A stretch of 19,811 bases of DNA from Puia dinghuensis. Its GTDB lineage: Bacteria; Bacteroidota; Bacteroidia; Chitinophagales; Chitinophagaceae. The stretch is taken from positions 1 through 19,811 of the forward strand of contig JAMFRX010000124.1 of NCBI GenBank assembly GCA_026224995.1, in the 5' to 3' direction. The notes beneath the pieces were generated by a model. That model ran no database searches. It saw nothing but the letters and a program-made list of their open reading frames with translations, and was not told the origin of the DNA. Below, piece by piece: positions 14,194 through 19,811 of the stretch (within the stretch, counting starts at the first letter, position 1; each line of letters begins with the position of its first letter). The position numbers and the translations under genes are program-made.

Positions 14194-15400
14194 CGGCTAT
14201 CGTTTTTATTTTTCTCAACCTCCTGAAGCCCACGGCCGACAACAGGCAAATGCCGCCGATCAGCCACCACAGCACGACAAAGCCCGCATGCTCCGCCACT
14301 TCGGCGCCGCCGGAAGGCCCTATCACCTGTGCGGTCGACCAGGCGATCGTATACAATCCCGCATATTGCCCCCGGTTAGAAGCAGTGGTACGCGAGATCC
14401 AGAACGAATTCATAAAAGGCATCGCCAGGATCTCTCCCCCCGTGGTGAGGATCATGCAGGAAAAGGCGGTATACACGGAGAGGGGGAGTACGTTGAGCAG
14501 GAAATAAGACAGGGCGACCAGGCAGGTGCCGTAGAAGATATAGGTCAGGCTTTCCCGCCGCCCTTCCATCTTGAAGACGAGCACCATCTCGAAGCAGGTG
14601 ATGAGCAGACCGTTGACGGTCATCAACAGCCCGATCATGTACTCGGGCAGATGCAGCGTCCTTTTGTAAAACACCGGCAGCACCGAGAACAGCTGGAAAA
14701 AGCAGGCCGCAAACAGGATGGTACAGCCTATAAACAGCAGGTAGAGCTTGTCTCTGTAGGGCGAGAGCGCCACGTTGCCGGCCTTCTCCGTCGGAAAGGC
14801 GGCACTGGTGACTGCGGGCGCCAGGAAGTTTCGGAGCAGCAGCGCCGCCACCAGATTGGTAGCCCCGTCTACCCAGAACAGCAGGTGGTAGTTTATCGAT
14901 GCCAATATCCCGCCGATGGCGCCGCCGACGGCCCAGCCTAAGTTGATCGCCAGCCGGTTCAGGGAATAAGAACGCGTCCTGTTCTCCTCTTTGCTATAGG
15001 CGGCGATGGCCGTGGAATTGGCAGGACGGAAGGCCTCGTTCACGAGGCTCAGCAGGAAGGTCGCCGCACAGATCAGCGGATAGTTCTTCATCTGCCCCAG
15101 CAGCATAAAGAGGAGTCCCCCGCCGGTGAGCGTCACCAGCTGCACGCGATGAAATCCGATCCTGTCCGTGAGCCTGCCGCCCAGCCAGCCGCCGCAGATG
15201 GCGCCCAGCCCGAAGATACCCATCACCGCTCCCGCCTGGCCGAGGGTATAGCCCATGGAAGGCTGGGTAAGGTAGATCGTCATGAACGGAATGACCATCG
15301 TTCCGCTGCGATTGACCAGCATCACGATGGACAGCAGCCAGGTGCTCCGGGAGAGACCGCTGTACGCATTTTGATAAAGGGAGATCGTGCGGGTTAGCAT
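14186..15400 (-). CDS. MFS transporter (drug/metabolite efflux type)
   Basis: This is a 404-residue, strongly hydrophobic protein from the ATG at 15398-15400, with about 12 predicted membrane segments. The MFS motif A between helices 2 and 3 is clear: GGWLGGRLTDRIGFHRV at about residues 71-87. The second helix is rich in Gly (MGIFGLGAICGG). The N-terminal RSTWLLSIVMLVNRSGTMV and the AINLGWAVGGAIGGIL segment resemble MdtH/YfcJ-like members of the drug:H+ antiporter group. Length is normal for a 12-helix MFS protein. It probably exports a small molecule across the inner membrane by proton antiport, but the substrate cannot be inferred. A TATTTTTG promoter element ends 5 nt before the ATG. It is the first gene of a two-gene unit with the overlapping methyltransferase gene. 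Confidence 0.88.
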   Translation of the reverse strand: MLTRTISLYQNAYSGLSRSTWLLSIVMLVNRSGTMVIPFMTIYLTQPSMGYTLGQAGAVMGIFGLGAICGGWLGGRLTDRIGFHRVQLVTLTGGGLLFMLLGQMKNYPLICAATFLLSLVNEAFRPANSTAIAAYSKEENRTRSYSLNRLAINLGWAVGGAIGGILASINYHLLFWVDGATNLVAALLLRNFLAPAVTSAAFPTEKAGNVALSPYRDKLYLLFIGCTILFAACFFQLFSVLPVFYKRTLHLPEYMIGLLMTVNGLLITCFEMVLVFKMEGRRESLTYIFYGTCLVALSYFLLNVLPLSVYTAFSCMILTTGGEILAMPFMNSFWISRTTASNRGQYAGLYTIAWSTAQVIGPSGGAEVAEHAGFVVLWWLIGGICLLSAVGFRRLRKIKTIADE

Positions 15401-15405
15401 AACCG

Positions 15406-15413
15406 CAAAAATA
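15406..15413 (-). promoter_or_regulatory. -7 promoter element for the MFS-methyltransferase operon
   Basis: The minus strand reads TATTTTTG, an exact TAnnTTTG match, 5 nt before the ATG at 15400. It immediately follows the hairpin at 15416-15441, so the T-run after that stem doubles as the promoter element. The expected transcript is leaderless or nearly so. Confidence 0.55.
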
Positions 15414-15415
15414 GG

Positions 15416-15441
15416 AAAGCCCGTCCAGATGGACAGGCTTT
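15416..15441 (-). terminator. Terminator hairpin after the DUF4197 gene
   Basis: On the minus strand AAAGCCTGTCC pairs with GGACGGGCTTT (one U-G pair) around the loop ATCT, followed by CCTATTTTTG. It begins 17 nt after the DUF4197 stop codon at 15459-15461. The T-rich tail contains the promoter element of the next gene. Confidence 0.7.
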
Positions 15442-15458
15442 AACAGGATAATGCTATT

Positions 15459-16154
15459 TTACTTTCCAAACACTTTCTTCAGCAGGTCGTCGGCCTGGGC
15501 CGCAGGGTTCTGCCGGATGCTCTTTTCTTCCACCGCTACATAGTAGAAGACGCCGGTAAGCGCCTTATCCGTAGCATAGGCGGGCAGATCGGGGTTTACT
15601 TTCTTTGTAAGCGGGATCTTGTTGTACGTATCCACAACGGTCTTCCAGGACTGAGTGGCCCCTGTCTTTTGCAGGGAATTGGTGATCACCGGAAGAAAGG
15701 CGGCCGTCAGCTGTATCGTCGTAGATTTGCGCAGATAGGCGGTAGCCGAAGTGTCGCTGCCTCTCAGGATATTGATCCCATCGGTGACGGACATGCTCTT
15801 TATGGCATTCAGGAAAATGGCGGCGGCGGATTTCGCTGCATCCTCGGCGGCCCGGTTGATATCCAAAATGGCTTTATCCACCTGCGGACCGAAGCCCGCG
15901 TTGCGCAACGTCTTTTCCATTTTGGCCGCTTCGGGCGGAAAGAGGATTTTTACCGCGGCGTCTTTAAAGAAACCATCTACGGCGGACAGCTGCTGGGTGC
16001 TTTTTTGTATGCCGTGGTTCAACGCATCCTTAAGACCGGCTGCAATATCGTCGGAACTAAGTCCTTTTCCCAGCAGGGAGCTGGGGCTTTGGGCATTGAC
16101 AAGGGCTACAGAAAACAAAGAAAAGGCTACGACAGTGGTGAGTTTTTTTAACAT
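15459..16154 (-). CDS. DUF4197-domain exported protein
   Basis: This is a 231-residue protein from the ATG at 16152-16154, with a signal peptide (MLKKLTTVVAFSLFSVALVN ending at AQ). The mature part matches DUF4197 along its length: GLSSDDIAAGLKDALNHGIQ near the start, FKDAAVKILFPPEAAKMEKT with the conserved I.lP segment, INRAAEDAAKSAAAIFLNAI, SVTDGINILRGSDTSATAYL with the family's GD..AAT-like turn, and TDKALTGVFYYVAVEEKSIR at the end. These proteins are helical and periplasmic or lipid-anchored in many Gram-negative bacteria; no biochemical role is established. The cysteine expected for a lipoprotein is absent, so it is probably soluble in the periplasm. It is divergent from the FKBP gene with 143 nt between them, and is followed by a terminator. 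Confidence 0.88.
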   Translation of the reverse strand: MLKKLTTVVAFSLFSVALVNAQSPSSLLGKGLSSDDIAAGLKDALNHGIQKSTQQLSAVDGFFKDAAVKILFPPEAAKMEKTLRNAGFGPQVDKAILDINRAAEDAAKSAAAIFLNAIKSMSVTDGINILRGSDTSATAYLRKSTTIQLTAAFLPVITNSLQKTGATQSWKTVVDTYNKIPLTKKVNPDLPAYATDKALTGVFYYVAVEEKSIRQNPAAQADDLLKKVFGK

Positions 16155-16179
16155 GGATATTATCTTTTTTTAGCGGGCT

Positions 16180-16187
16180 TAAAAGTA
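16180..16187 (-). promoter_or_regulatory. Possible -7 promoter element for the DUF4197 gene
   Basis: The minus strand reads TACTTTTA, the same one-mismatch variant of TAnnTTTG that precedes the DUF4399 gene, 25 nt before the ATG at 16154. No clear -33 element was seen. Confidence 0.35.
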
Positions 16188-16267
16188 AGCCGTAATTCTG
16201 ATAAAGTAATGTTAAGGAACGGCAAGGGGTCCCATTTATTGCTTATTAATTTATTGACAATAAACCC

Positions 16268-16275
16268 TATTTTTG
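16268..16275 (+). promoter_or_regulatory. -7 promoter element for the FKBP gene
   Basis: TATTTTTG exactly matches TAnnTTTG, 22 nt before the ATG at 16298. The leader would be about 16 nt and includes a run of nine A residues just before the start codon, which could substitute for a Shine-Dalgarno site as A-rich leaders do in Bacteroidota. Confidence 0.55.
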
Positions 16276-16297
16276 CCATTCGTATTAAAAAAAAATC

Positions 16298-17062
16298 ATG
16301 AAGATACTTCTCGCTTCGACCCTTTGCGTAGCAACGTTCCCGGCCTTCGCGCAGGTTGCAAAGACCAGCGCCCCGGCTGCCCACAAGACGGCTGCCGTCA
16401 ACAAGACCAGCACCGTAGTAGCCCTGAAAACCACGCAGGATTCCCTGAGCTATGCCATCGGCCTTAGCGTAGCCAATTTCTACAAGCAGCAGAACATCAC
16501 AAATATCAATACAGCCCTGGTGATGCGTGCCATCAATGACGTCAACAAAGGCGGGAAGATGGTGCTCGACGAACAGCAGGCCAATGCCTGCATTGTCGCC
16601 TATATGCAGAAGGCGAAATCGGAAAAAGCCTCCGGCACCAAGAAGATCGGACTGGACTTCCTTGCCGCCAACAAGAATAAGCCCGGCGTCGTGACCACTC
16701 CCAGCGGCTTGCAATATACCATCCTGAAGGTAGGCACAGGCCCCAAGCCGGCCCTTACTGATATGGTGCGGGTCCATTACCATGGTACGCTCATAGATGG
16801 AAAGGTATTCGACAGCAGCGTCGATAGAGGCGAGCCCATAGAGCTGGCCGTCAACGGCGTCATCCCAGGCTGGACGGAGGCCCTGCAGCTGATGCCCGTA
16901 GGCAGCAAATGGAAGCTCTTCATCCCCAGTAGCCTGGCATATGGCGACCAGCAGGCCGGCCCGATGATCAATCCCGGGTCCACGCTGATCTTCGAGGTAG
17001 AGCTGCTCGATATCGTTAAGCCCAAGCCGGCAAATGCTCCCGATAGCAGCATCAAGCAGTAA
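16298..17062 (+). CDS. Exported FKBP-type peptidyl-prolyl cis-trans isomerase (FkpA/Mip-like)
   Basis: This is a 254-residue protein from the ATG at 16298, with a signal peptide (MKILLASTLCVATFPAFAQ). A Lys/Ala/Thr-rich spacer leads to an N-terminal helical domain (about 45-125; DSLSYAIGLSVANFYKQQ, and the VLDEQQANACIVAYMQK helix) as in FkpA and Mip, where it mediates dimerisation. The FKBP domain runs from about 135 to 240. Its pocket residues are present: Y161 in RVHYHGTL, F171 and D172 in GKVFDSS, V188 and I189 in NGVIPGW, W192, and Y215 in SLAYGDQ. It should catalyse prolyl isomerisation and assist folding of exported proteins in the periplasm. A short Pro/Ser tail follows. The gene is monocistronic with its own promoter. 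An inverted repeat begins about 20 nt after the stop, inside the convergent ATPase gene's end. Confidence 0.92.
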   Translation: MKILLASTLCVATFPAFAQVAKTSAPAAHKTAAVNKTSTVVALKTTQDSLSYAIGLSVANFYKQQNITNINTALVMRAINDVNKGGKMVLDEQQANACIVAYMQKAKSEKASGTKKIGLDFLAANKNKPGVVTTPSGLQYTILKVGTGPKPALTDMVRVHYHGTLIDGKVFDSSVDRGEPIELAVNGVIPGWTEALQLMPVGSKWKLFIPSSLAYGDQQAGPMINPGSTLIFEVELLDIVKPKPANAPDSSIKQ

Positions 17063-17082
17063 TAAGCATATTTCTTCTCCCT

Positions 17083-17127
17083 GATCAGCGAATTGGGTCC
17101 TTCAAAGAGGCGCTCAATTCGCTGATC
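17083..17127. repeat. 13-bp inverted repeat at the FKBP/ATPase junction
   Basis: GATCAGCGAATTG (17083-17095) and CAATTCGCTGATC (17115-17127) are perfect reverse complements separated by 19 nt. The structure covers the last codons and stop of the minus-strand ATPase gene and lies 20 nt beyond the FKBP stop. It could form a 3' hairpin for either transcript, but no T-run follows on either strand. Confidence 0.7.
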
Positions 17128-18401
17128 GCATATAAGGGCAGATTCGTCAACCACTGCTCTTTCCGGTAATCGGATATAGACATCCGGATAGCTAATTCCG
17201 GCTGGTATTTCTGATAATATACTTTCAAGCTTTTGGCCTGTAGGTTTTCGGCAGCCTTGACCTCGATGGGAATTACCCGGCCTGCGATCTGGACCAAGAG
17301 GTCGACTTCCGACCGTGCATTCCCGGGCGACCAGTAGTAAACAGCGGCGATCTTTTGAGCCATCAGTTGCTGCAGGACATATTGCTCGGTGAGCGAGCCC
17401 TTGAATTCTTCAAATAGCTTGTTGCCATCCAGCAGCGACCGGGCATCAAGGTCCGCCATTGCCGCGAGAAGGCCGGTATCCACCAGGAATAATTTGAATG
17501 CACCGATGTCCTCATATGCTTTCAAGGGGATAGCAGGCTTGGTGATATTGTTCACTTTGTAGATGAGCCCGCAATCGATGAGCCAGGACATAGCCATTTC
17601 ATAATCTTTCGCTCTGGCCCCTTCCCGGATAAGCCCATATAAGAATTTTCGGTTCTCCTTTGCCAGCTGCGAGGGAATAGAGTTCCAAAGCATCCGGATA
17701 CGGGGAACGATAGCATTGGGCGCATGCTTGGAAAAATCCTGCTCATAGCCGGTGAGTATGCGCTTCTGGATTTCCCTGACCGCCTCCAGATCTCCTTGTT
17801 GGGAATAGGAGGCTACCGCTTCCGGCATGCCGCCGATATAATAATATTGCTTTAGTAGTTCGATATACCGGGTCCGGAAGCTTTTGACCAATATCCAATC
17901 CTGGCTCTTTAGCAAATCGACCAACGGTTTTTCGTTGACGGCTTCCAGGAATTCAATAAAATCCAACGGACGCAGGTCCATGAATTCCACCTTGCCTACC
18001 GGAAAAGAAGTATGGCCGCTCAACGCTACTCCCAGCATGGAGCCCGCAGCGATAACCTGGTACTCCGGGGCATTCTCGTAAAAGTATTTTAGTGCCGTCA
18101 GAGCAGCAGGCGCCTCTTGTATCTCGTCGAAGATGATCAGGGTATTTTGTGGCTCGATCACCAGCCGCGTTTCTATTTGAATGGCCGCTAGTATTCGCTT
18201 TATATCGAAATCTTCGCGAAACAAATTCCGCAGAACGGAGCTGCTTTCAAAATTCAGATAGGCGCATTGTTGATAATAGACCTGGCCAAAGTCCTTCATC
18301 AGCCAGGTCTTGCCGACCTGCCTGGCGCCCCATATGATTAACGGCTTGCGTTTGGCAGATGCCTTCCATTCGACCAATCGCGCCATTTCTTTTCTCCTCA
18401 T
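17085..18401 (-). CDS. DUF4143-type AAA ATPase
   Basis: This is a 438-residue protein if started at the ATG at 18399-18401. A second ATG at 18384-18386 has a good AGGAG seven bases upstream and is a real alternative (433 residues). The N-terminal ATPase domain has Walker A GARQVGKT (residues 25-32) and Walker B LIIFDEIQEAP (D92, E93), with the sensor-like VIAAGSMLGVAL downstream. The middle has YIELLKQYYYIGGMPEAVAS, typical of this family. The C-terminal DUF4143 part carries a PD-(D/E)XK-like nuclease signature: E365-x-D367 (SEVDLL) and E380-x-K382 (PIEVKAAE). Such single-gene ATPases occur in many copies in Bacteroidota; no function is proven. Base composition is lower in G+C than its neighbours (28 of 60 in the line from 17521). 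The promoter lies in a 32-bp periodic repeat array. It looks like a later insertion between the FKBP and aminopeptidase genes. Confidence 0.88.
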   Translation of the reverse strand: MRRKEMARLVEWKASAKRKPLIIWGARQVGKTWLMKDFGQVYYQQCAYLNFESSSVLRNLFREDFDIKRILAAIQIETRLVIEPQNTLIIFDEIQEAPAALTALKYFYENAPEYQVIAAGSMLGVALSGHTSFPVGKVEFMDLRPLDFIEFLEAVNEKPLVDLLKSQDWILVKSFRTRYIELLKQYYYIGGMPEAVASYSQQGDLEAVREIQKRILTGYEQDFSKHAPNAIVPRIRMLWNSIPSQLAKENRKFLYGLIREGARAKDYEMAMSWLIDCGLIYKVNNITKPAIPLKAYEDIGAFKLFLVDTGLLAAMADLDARSLLDGNKLFEEFKGSLTEQYVLQQLMAQKIAAVYYWSPGNARSEVDLLVQIAGRVIPIEVKAAENLQAKSLKVYYQKYQPELAIRMSISDYRKEQWLTNLPLYAISELSASLKDPIR

Positions 18402-18408
18402 TATCAAT

Positions 18409-18530
18409 AATTTACATAAAGACGTACGACTTTCTGTACAAATTTACATAATTATGGACGACTTTTCATCATCCTCCACACTTTAATGGACGATTTTATG
18501 GAATACACCCCACTTTAATGGACGACTTTC
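18409..18530. repeat. Array of four core motifs at exact 32-bp period, upstream of the DUF4143 ATPase gene
   Basis: The core ATGGACGA(C/T)TTT starts at 18454, 18486 and 18518, with a diverged copy ACGTACGACTTT at 18422. All four are exactly 32 bp apart. Flanking bases are also shared between neighbours: CACTTTA precedes the cores at 18486 and 18518, and AATTTACATA occurs at 18409 and 18441, again 32 bp apart. The array spans the whole intergenic gap. It reaches into the last codons of the aminopeptidase gene and surrounds the ATPase promoter element. The rest of each unit is not conserved. 32 bp is about three helical turns, which would place the cores on one face of the DNA. Confidence 0.8.
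18439..18446 (-). promoter_or_regulatory. -7 promoter element for the DUF4143 ATPase gene
   Basis: The minus strand reads TAAATTTG, an exact TAnnTTTG match, inside the repeat array and 37 nt before the ATG at 18401. A second copy of the same repeat segment nearer the gene reads TAAATTAT and has lost the element. Confidence 0.5.
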
Positions 18531-19811
18531 TGCGCCCTGAACAGATTATCCGCGGCCTGCAGGATCTTCGCCTTCAGCCGGGGATTGTAGTCCGGGTGCG
18601 CCTGCAAAAAGTCCCTGACGATCGCGGCAGCGGAAGCCGACTGGTAGTAGCCAAAGCTGGTCTGTAGCCAGCTTTGCGGGAAGAAGACATCGCCCGTGCG
18701 CTGGATATCCTGAAGCCAGTCCAGCGTGGCAGGCAGGTACTTCTCGGAAGCTGCCGTGCGCAGCGGATGATGCAGATAAGACAAGGCAGTGAGCACCCAG
18801 GCCTCTTTGCGCCTCAGAAGCGGATCTTTCAACAGGGCGAAGAACCGGTCGCGCTCCCCGGCATCGTCCGACAACGCAGGCTGGAGGAAAAGCCAGCGCT
18901 CGCGGCGATCGCTGTTGGTGATACGTCCCAGCTGCTCCTGCAGGATGGTCCGGTAGCCGGGATACACCCGCAACGCCAGGGAAGCCGCCAGGGCCGTATA
19001 ATCGTCTTCCGACAGCTTCACGCCTGCCGGCGGCCGCCGCTCCTTCCAGATGCCGAAGAGCCGGTCCTGCGCGCCCTTGCTGAGAGCGATAGTGCTATAG
19101 GTGCGGAACAACAATTTCTTTTTATTATCCGTCGTGACGCTGAGCATGGCCGCCCAGCAGTCGCTTTCCAGCCCTGCGGCCATCGAGTCGCGTTCCGCCG
19201 GCTTAAGGAAGCGCCAGTATACCGAGGCCAGCTGGTCGATCAGGATGTTCAGGTTCAGCTCTTCCGGCTCGCGGGCCAGCAGCCGGCGGTCGAAGTCCAG
19301 CAGCTGCCGGGGCGTAACCGCCCGGTTGGCCAGCATGTTCTCGTAGAGATTGATATAAGCGGCGGCCCGCATCACCGGCCCTGCCTGATGCAGGGCGCTG
19401 TCGCTGGAAAGCCAGGACAGGACGTCCCTGTCGACGCCAAAAAGCCCATAGCCCTGACCGTCAGCATTCATGAGAATGGCCAGCGGCAGTTCTCTCCCGG
19501 CAGCCGCTGCCAGATGCACTGACTTATCCTTCATATCGACCGTAAGCTGCACTATGCTGTCCCGATAGACCAGGGCTACCCCGAAAAGCTGGGGCCAGAT
19601 CCGCGCGCTCCCGTCCTCACCCTGCTGGCTGATGGAGAGGTCGGCAATGCGGCCGTGCCTCGTCTTAAGCGCATAGGTGAGCGCTGGTCTTCCCGCGCCG
19701 TTGACCCAAACGCCATTCCATGCCGCGAGGTCAATGGGCGTATGGCGCTGCAAGGCCCCGATGAGGTCAGGCCAGGAGGCGTTGCGGCCTGCATAGGTGC
19801 GCAGATAATCC
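18515..19811 (-). CDS. M1-family metallopeptidase (aminopeptidase N-like), C-terminal part; 5' end outside window
   Basis: The minus-strand frame is open from the right edge to a TAA at 18515-18517, giving 431 visible residues. A TTG at 19751-19753 is not the start, because the upstream codons continue the family: LRTYAGRNASWPDLIGALQR, then TPIDLAAWNGVWVNGAGRPALTY. This is the helical end of the M1 catalytic domain followed by the beta domain of aminopeptidase N-like enzymes. The remaining about 300 residues are helical repeats as in the ERAP1-like C-terminal domain (for example ERDRFFALLKDPLLRRKEAW and AWVLTALSYLHHP). The HEXXH zinc site lies outside the window, so activity cannot be judged. 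Family enzymes remove N-terminal residues from peptides. The last four residues (KVVH) and the stop codon are encoded by the outermost unit of the 32-bp repeat array. Confidence 0.85.
   Translation of the reverse strand, partial: DYLRTYAGRNASWPDLIGALQRHTPIDLAAWNGVWVNGAGRPALTYALKTRHGRIADLSISQQGEDGSARIWPQLFGVALVYRDSIVQLTVDMKDKSVHLAAAAGRELPLAILMNADGQGYGLFGVDRDVLSWLSSDSALHQAGPVMRAAAYINLYENMLANRAVTPRQLLDFDRRLLAREPEELNLNILIDQLASVYWRFLKPAERDSMAAGLESDCWAAMLSVTTDNKKKLLFRTYSTIALSKGAQDRLFGIWKERRPPAGVKLSEDDYTALAASLALRVYPGYRTILQEQLGRITNSDRRERWLFLQPALSDDAGERDRFFALLKDPLLRRKEAWVLTALSYLHHPLRTAASEKYLPATLDWLQDIQRTGDVFFPQSWLQTSFGYYQSASAAAIVRDFLQAHPDYNPRLKAKILQAADNLFRAQKVVH

Noticed and set aside
13546..14941. 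Plus-strand open frames at 13546-14178 and 14105-14941
   Set aside because: They are antisense to the RlmK-like and MFS genes, have low-complexity basic or Gln-rich translations, and have no promoter or family match.
17083..17127. The 13-bp inverted repeat as a standard intrinsic terminator
   Set aside because: The loop is 19 nt, and neither strand has a T-run after the stem, so it is recorded as an inverted repeat only.
18409..18530. The 32-bp periodic array as a CRISPR array
   Set aside because: Only about 12 bp per unit are conserved, there are only four units, and no cas genes are nearby. The unit length equals the whole period, with no separate repeat and spacer of usual size.
18674..19522. 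Plus-strand 282-codon frame opposite the aminopeptidase C-terminal region
   Set aside because: It is antisense to a frame that continues a recognisable M1 family sequence to the window edge, and its own translation has no family features.

Overview
The window looks like chromosomal DNA of a Bacteroidota member, most likely the Chitinophagaceae/Chitinophaga side of the phylum. Three things point there. The protein families fit: exported GH78 rhamnosidase, DUF4397, DUF4399 and DUF4197 proteins, an FkpA/Mip-like FKBP and a DUF4143 ATPase. G+C is high for the phylum over most of the window. Intergenic regions repeatedly carry the Bacteroidota -7 promoter element TAnnTTTG, while classical Shine-Dalgarno sites are nearly absent. 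Species identity cannot be settled from the sequence alone.

Layout. 1-414: 3' end of an AraC-type regulator. 450-1794: two minus-strand lipoproteins (DUF4397, DUF4399). 1795-2283: a gene-poor stretch with a strong minus-strand terminator that has no obvious gene to terminate, so it may end a small RNA or leader. 2284-4496: an exported beta-propeller lactonase and a convergent M19 dipeptidase whose stop codons share one TTAA. 4560-9030: a plus-strand group of cell-envelope genes, namely a GH78 alpha-L-rhamnosidase divergent from the dipeptidase, an LpxR-like lipid A deacylase and an outer-membrane beta-barrel protein. 9195-13214: YceI protein, Uup-like ABC-F ATPase and an exported M28 peptidase, each with its own promoter element. 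13246-15400: a minus-strand pair, MFS transporter followed by an RlmK-like 23S rRNA methyltransferase, overlapping by 8 nt. 15459-17062: a DUF4197 protein divergent from an exported FKBP prolyl isomerase. 17085-18401: a lower-G+C DUF4143 ATPase preceded by a short repeat array. 18515-19811: C-terminal part of an M1-family aminopeptidase running off the right edge.

The genes do not form one pathway. Most are housekeeping or envelope functions: glycan debranching, lipid A remodelling, peptide hydrolysis, periplasmic folding and ribosome-associated factors. There is no SusC/SusD pair, so the rhamnosidase is not inside a recognisable polysaccharide utilisation locus here.

The least ordinary signals are non-coding. 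(i) An array of four core motifs at exactly 32-bp period surrounds the promoter of the DUF4143 ATPase and supplies the stop codon of the neighbouring aminopeptidase gene. (ii) Four genes have TAnnTTTG only 4-7 nt before their ATG, which predicts leaderless or almost leaderless mRNAs. (iii) Two hairpins run directly into such promoters. (iv) An orphan terminator lies at 1854-1887. No complete, clearly new defence or biosynthetic system is visible.
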